From Granulosicoccus sp. (lineage in GTDB: Bacteria; Pseudomonadota; Gammaproteobacteria; Granulosicoccales; Granulosicoccaceae), in the NCBI GenBank assembly GCA_023301795.1, contig JALZVU010000219.1:1-37860 (forward strand): a DNA stretch of 37,860 nt, given 5' to 3'. This document shows, one piece after another, positions 34,391-37,860 of the stretch. Numbering within the stretch: the first letter of the stretch is position 1; each line of letters begins with the position of its first letter. The notes below the pieces were generated by a model, which saw only the letters and a program-made list of their open reading frames with translations, did no database searches and was not told where the DNA came from. Both the position numbers and the translations under genes were made by a program.

Positions 34391-35122
34391 ATGAAAATAA
34401 GTAAGAAAATTGTTGGCTATGCGGTTGCAAAACCTGCGGACGCGAACTCACAAGACAAGAACGGGTCAGATATTGCATCCAAGACGGAAGGCACCAAAGC
34501 CGATGTCATCCAGATGCATGAAAAACTCGAACGTCCCAACAAGCTGATCGGCTCGACGTACAAGCTCAAAACTCCGGATCACGTCTCGGAGCATGCCATG
34601 TACATCACCATCAATGACATCGTGCTCAACGAGGGCACGGAGAACGAGCTGCGTCGTCCATTCGAAGTGTTCATCAATTCCAAGAATCTTGAACACTATC
34701 AGTGGATCGTAGCCCTCACCCTCATCATGTCTGCTGTATTCAGAAAAGGTGGTGATATCACTTTCCTGGTGGACGAGCTGCGTTCAGTATTCGACCCACG
34801 CGGCGGCTATTGGAACAAAGGCAAATACATGCCATCCATTATTGCCGAGATTGGTGAGGTTATCGAAAGCCATCTTATCGATATCGGCATGCTCAAGGCC
34901 CTCGCCCCTTCTGACGAACAGGCCAAATTGATCGAAGAAAAGAAGGCAGAGTATCGTGCTAAAGGCGCTGCTGACGCTGCCGCCCAAAGCGCAACAACAA
35001 GCGATACCGATGAGCCCTGGATGGCAACCGCCTCACTGTGTTCCAAGTGCAGTAGTAAATCAGTTGTACTGATGGACGGGTGCCAGACTTGTATGAATTG
35101 TGGTGATAGTAAGTGCGGTTAG
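34391..35122 (+). CDS. nrdJb: Class II ribonucleotide reductase, C-terminal part NrdJb
   Basis: Partner of NrdJa. The 243 residues include the TSCPD-like domain (about 60-165, RPFEVFINSKNLEHYQWIVALTLIMSAVFRKGGD seen in pieces as RPFEVFIN and VFRKGGD) and a C-terminal Cys-rich end, CSKC then CQTCMNCGDSKCG, which carries the zinc ribbon and the cysteines that re-reduce the active site in the joined class II enzymes. It begins 11 nt after nrdJa with AGAGAG before the ATG. The same split into nrdJa and nrdJb is known in Pseudomonas aeruginosa. No nrdA/nrdB pair is in the window. Confidence 0.9.
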   Translation: MKISKKIVGYAVAKPADANSQDKNGSDIASKTEGTKADVIQMHEKLERPNKLIGSTYKLKTPDHVSEHAMYITINDIVLNEGTENELRRPFEVFINSKNLEHYQWIVALTLIMSAVFRKGGDITFLVDELRSVFDPRGGYWNKGKYMPSIIAEIGEVIESHLIDIGMLKALAPSDEQAKLIEEKKAEYRAKGAADAAAQSATTSDTDEPWMATASLCSKCSSKSVVLMDGCQTCMNCGDSKCG

Positions 35123-35145
35123 TGCTTAAGGCCTAACCGATTGTC

Positions 35146-35163
35146 CGGCGCAAGGATGCGCCG
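35146..35163. terminator. GC-rich hairpin between nrdJb and the GGDEF-EAL gene
   Basis: CGGCGC (35146-35151) and GCGCCG (35158-35163) form a perfect 6-bp stem with a 6-nt loop in the 70-nt gap between the convergent genes. No clear T-run follows on either strand, so it is a possible terminator only. Confidence 0.4.
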
Positions 35164-35192
35164 ATAGTGCATTTGCATTCATCCAAATACAC

Positions 35193-37860
35193 TTAAAACC
35201 GCTCCGGCCTATGCAAATAAAAGCCCTGAGCCTTATCAACACCCATGGCGCGGAGCTGCTCAAGTGTTGCCTCGTCTTCAATGCACTCTGCAACGATTTT
35301 AAGTTCCAGAGATTTGCCCAGCTCCCCCATGGAGCGCACTAGGGTTTCGCTTCGCCTTTCATGCATCATGGCCATGACAAAAGAACCATCGATTTTCAGT
35401 ATGTCGATAGGCAGCTCTTTCAGATAGGCAAACGAGCACAGGCCGGTGCCGAAATCATCCAGAGAAAACTGAATACCTTTTTCAGACAAAGCACTCATCA
35501 AACGCTTGGCTACTGACAGATGAGTTACGGTGGCGGTCTCTGTTACCTCAAAAATCAGTGTTTTCGGATCCACAGCGTAACGTGTCAACGCATCAAGGAT
35601 CCATGGCAAAAACGTGGGATCACCCAGCGTCTGCCCTGACAGATTAATAGCACACGATGTCAGACCACGCGCCGCCAAAGAGCTCTCTGACAATGCAGTT
35701 AGTGTGAGTCCGATGATATGTCTGTCCAGCTTGTTAGCGATACCCAACCGCTCCGCCGAGGGCAAAAACGTTGCTGGCATCAACAACTCACCATCAATAT
35801 CTCGAAGCCGTACAAGTATCTCCACATCCGGATGAAACTCATCTTTAAGAGAAACGACTTTCTGGGCAACAAGCTCAAACCGATTCTCAGCAATAGCCTT
35901 ACTGATGCGTACCCTGTCCAACTCCACGGCAGAGCCTGGATCCGTATCTACCTGGAAGGTGCTGACCTGATAACTACCTTCTGCTTTCGCCTGCAAACAG
36001 GCCGTACCAGCATCACGCAAAGCTGCTGTTGGTCCCAGCGTTTCAACATTCAGATCCAGAGCACCCACAGACACAGCCACCGTGAACCCTCTGTCAATCC
36101 AGCCAAACTGAAACGCTTCAACATCACTTCGTAGCTGCTCAAAGAAGCCCATCATCGATTGCACATCTTGCCCCTCAACAAGCACGGCGAACTCATCACC
36201 ACCCGTACGAGCAACAGTAACTGATGGCTGTGATTTGGAGCCATCGAGCAACAACATCGCTATCTGACGCAACAACTCATCACCACCGCTATATCCAATT
36301 TCTTCGTTGATCGAGGCGAAATCAACCAGATCAAAAAGTGCAAGTGCGCTAGGGAGTTGCGACTCGCTCGCCGTATCAATCGCCCGCGTGATTCTTGCTA
36401 TCAGCTCGCACCGGTTAGTGAGCTCAGTCAAGGCATCGTGTGAGGCGGCCCAAGCTAGCTCAGTTCGCAACTGCTGAGCAAGTGTGCGATCGTGTAGTGT
36501 CAACACCGCCCCTTGCGAGTTATCACACTCCACCAACATCGTGACCCCAAGACGAACCTGCAACTCCACGCCATACACCGGAGCCACGACGATCTCGACA
36601 CCATCGCGGCGACTCGATGCAAGTTCGGCATGTAATGATTCGCAAGTAAAACGTTGCCCACTACGTGCATCACGCGCCATCAATACACTCTCTATCGATT
36701 CATTGAGCACCTCACTTTGCTTATGCCCAGTGATTCGCTCTGCAGCTTTATTCAACAATACAACGTTACTGGCTTGGTCAATAACGATCACGCCATCTTC
36801 GATACTTTGCAGCGTAGCTGTTGCTCTCTGGCGCTCAGCATCAAGGGCGTTAAAACTGGCACCTAGCTTCATGCGCATATCATCAAACGCCTGGGCGAGA
36901 GTGCCCACCTCCCGCCCCACAGGTATCGGAACAGATTCGCCAAACTGACCGTCGGCTAATAAGCCAACACTGGCACACAACTTCTCTAATGGCCGTGAGA
37001 CAAGTATTGCAAAACCAGCAACGGCTAGTAACGCGCCCACGATAAGCAACAACGCCAAGGGCACCACACGGTTAACTTGTTCACCGACCGAACTCAGATA
37101 ATCTGCCTTGGGGACAAACACCCCCACTCGCCACGGAGGGGTGCTCATGCTGTCCAATGTGGCAACCGCCAAAAACCCCAGCTCCCCGCCCACACGCGTC
37201 ACACCGCTGACCACTCTATCCTGGGTTACCAGGGAGGGTGTTGCAGCCGCTGGCGCACCAGGTTCACCGAACCCGTAGGCCGCCAACCATTGCTCGCCAA
37301 CCTCCTTTTCAGCGGATGCTGACTCGACTTTATACTTATATCGTATGGCATTAATTTGTGCGACAGCCACTGGCGTGAAACGCAACGAATCAAGAGGGAT
37401 AGATGGCATCCTGCCCTGCTTCGGTGCTCCAGCTGCAGGACTCCAGGCAGCGATTAATTCGCCATCAGCATCCAGAATATGGTGGGCCACGCTGAAGGTT
37501 GGGCTGACAAACCATAAAACCGTCCATCGTTCAGACCGACATAGATGTTCGATACCGAACCAAGTTCGGTCGCCTGCTCAACATCTCTGATAAGACGTTG
37601 CACTGAGCGAGGATTGTTAACATCAACACGTGAGGAACGCAGAGCCAATGCCAACTGCCGGTTGGCGACTGAACCAATCGCCAGAAAATGCTCCAGCTCC
37701 TCCGTGACAGCGGCTTGTGATGACACCGCCGCTTGACGCACAACGTCATCTATCACCTTCTTACCACTTGTGGCCAGCAACCAGACCGTTATGGTCAGCG
37801 TCAGTAGGAGCAGTGATCCATAGATGACAAACAATAGCCGGCGCGCACTGATACTGCGGA
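35193..37860 (-). pseudogene. Membrane GGDEF-EAL protein with frameshift, 5' end beyond window edge
   Basis: Predicted cyclic-di-GMP turnover protein. Frame A, running from the right edge to its stop at 37454, codes a membrane helix (FVIYGSLLLLTLTITVWLLA) and the first half of a periplasmic sensor ending in YVGLNDGRFYGLSAQ. Frame B takes over near 37490 and continues to 35193: rest of the sensor, a second helix (about residues 142-164 of frame B), HAMP, PAS (about 222-335), GGDEF (motif intact at 430-434, no RxxD inhibitory site) and EAL. The EAL motif reads EIL; NLSG, FEVTET, LDDFGTG and KIDGSFV are kept. A single missing base between about 37457 and 37580 would join the frames. It could be a true mutation or a sequence error. 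Confidence 0.8.

Noticed and set aside
36484-36948. 154-codon plus-strand frame inside the GGDEF-EAL gene
   Set aside because: Antisense shadow; the minus strand codes PAS and HAMP domains.

Overview
The window reads as conserved chromosome of a gammaproteobacterium. Its gene order (rnpB, rsmI, lpoA, yraN, sspBA, petCBA, algW, hisG, murA, the mla block, kdsD, lptCAB, rpoN, hpf, ptsN, rapZ, HPr) is the backbone shared by Pseudomonas and related groups. A complete hprK and a classical ptsI followed by mgtE recall the Xanthomonas-type arrangement, and a split class II ribonucleotide reductase recalls Pseudomonas. The genus cannot be fixed from sequence alone. No tRNA, insertion sequence, prophage or CRISPR array was seen.

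Layout. 1-4.6 kb: the 5' part of RNase P RNA, rsmI and lpoA with overlapping divergent starts, yraN, then sspA-sspB. 4.7-7.4 kb: the cytochrome bc1 operon petA-petB-petC, closed by a good intrinsic terminator. 7.7-8.9 kb: a DegS/AlgW envelope protease. 8.9-11.8 kb: an unusual pair, a HAMP membrane protein followed by a secreted TPR metalloprotease of ADAM (M12B) type. 12.0-15.1 kb: a DAHP synthase, hisG and murA. 15.1-18.3 kb: mlaF-E-D-C-B on the minus strand. 18.5-22.3 kb: mlaA, then kdsD-lptC-lptA-lptB. 22.4-30.8 kb: rpoN, hpf, ptsN, hprK, rapZ, HPr, ptsI and mgtE. 30.9-31.6 kb: two small genes of unknown role. 31.6-35.1 kb: nrdJa-nrdJb behind a dense regulatory region. 35.2 kb to the end: a frameshifted GGDEF-EAL gene running off the right edge.

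How the genes work together. Much of the window builds and guards the envelope: peptidoglycan (murA, lpoA), lipid asymmetry (mlaA and mlaFEDCB), LPS synthesis and export (kdsD, lptCAB), and periplasmic quality control (algW, the metalloprotease pair). A second theme is nitrogen/carbon signalling: sigma-54 next to a PTS-Ntr-like phosphorelay (PtsI, HPr with His15 and Ser46, PtsN) and HprK, with no sugar permease nearby.

Most unusual points: the TPR/ADAM-type protease with its HAMP partner; an MlaA lipoprotein with a long Glu-Leu-Asp tandem-repeat tail coded by eleven identical 9-bp units; two pairs of NrdR-like boxes plus three DnaA-box-like sites phased at 11 bp upstream of nrdJ; a perfect palindrome next to an extended -10 promoter between mlaF and mlaA; a 13-bp inverted repeat just upstream of ptsN; and an apparent frameshift in the last gene.
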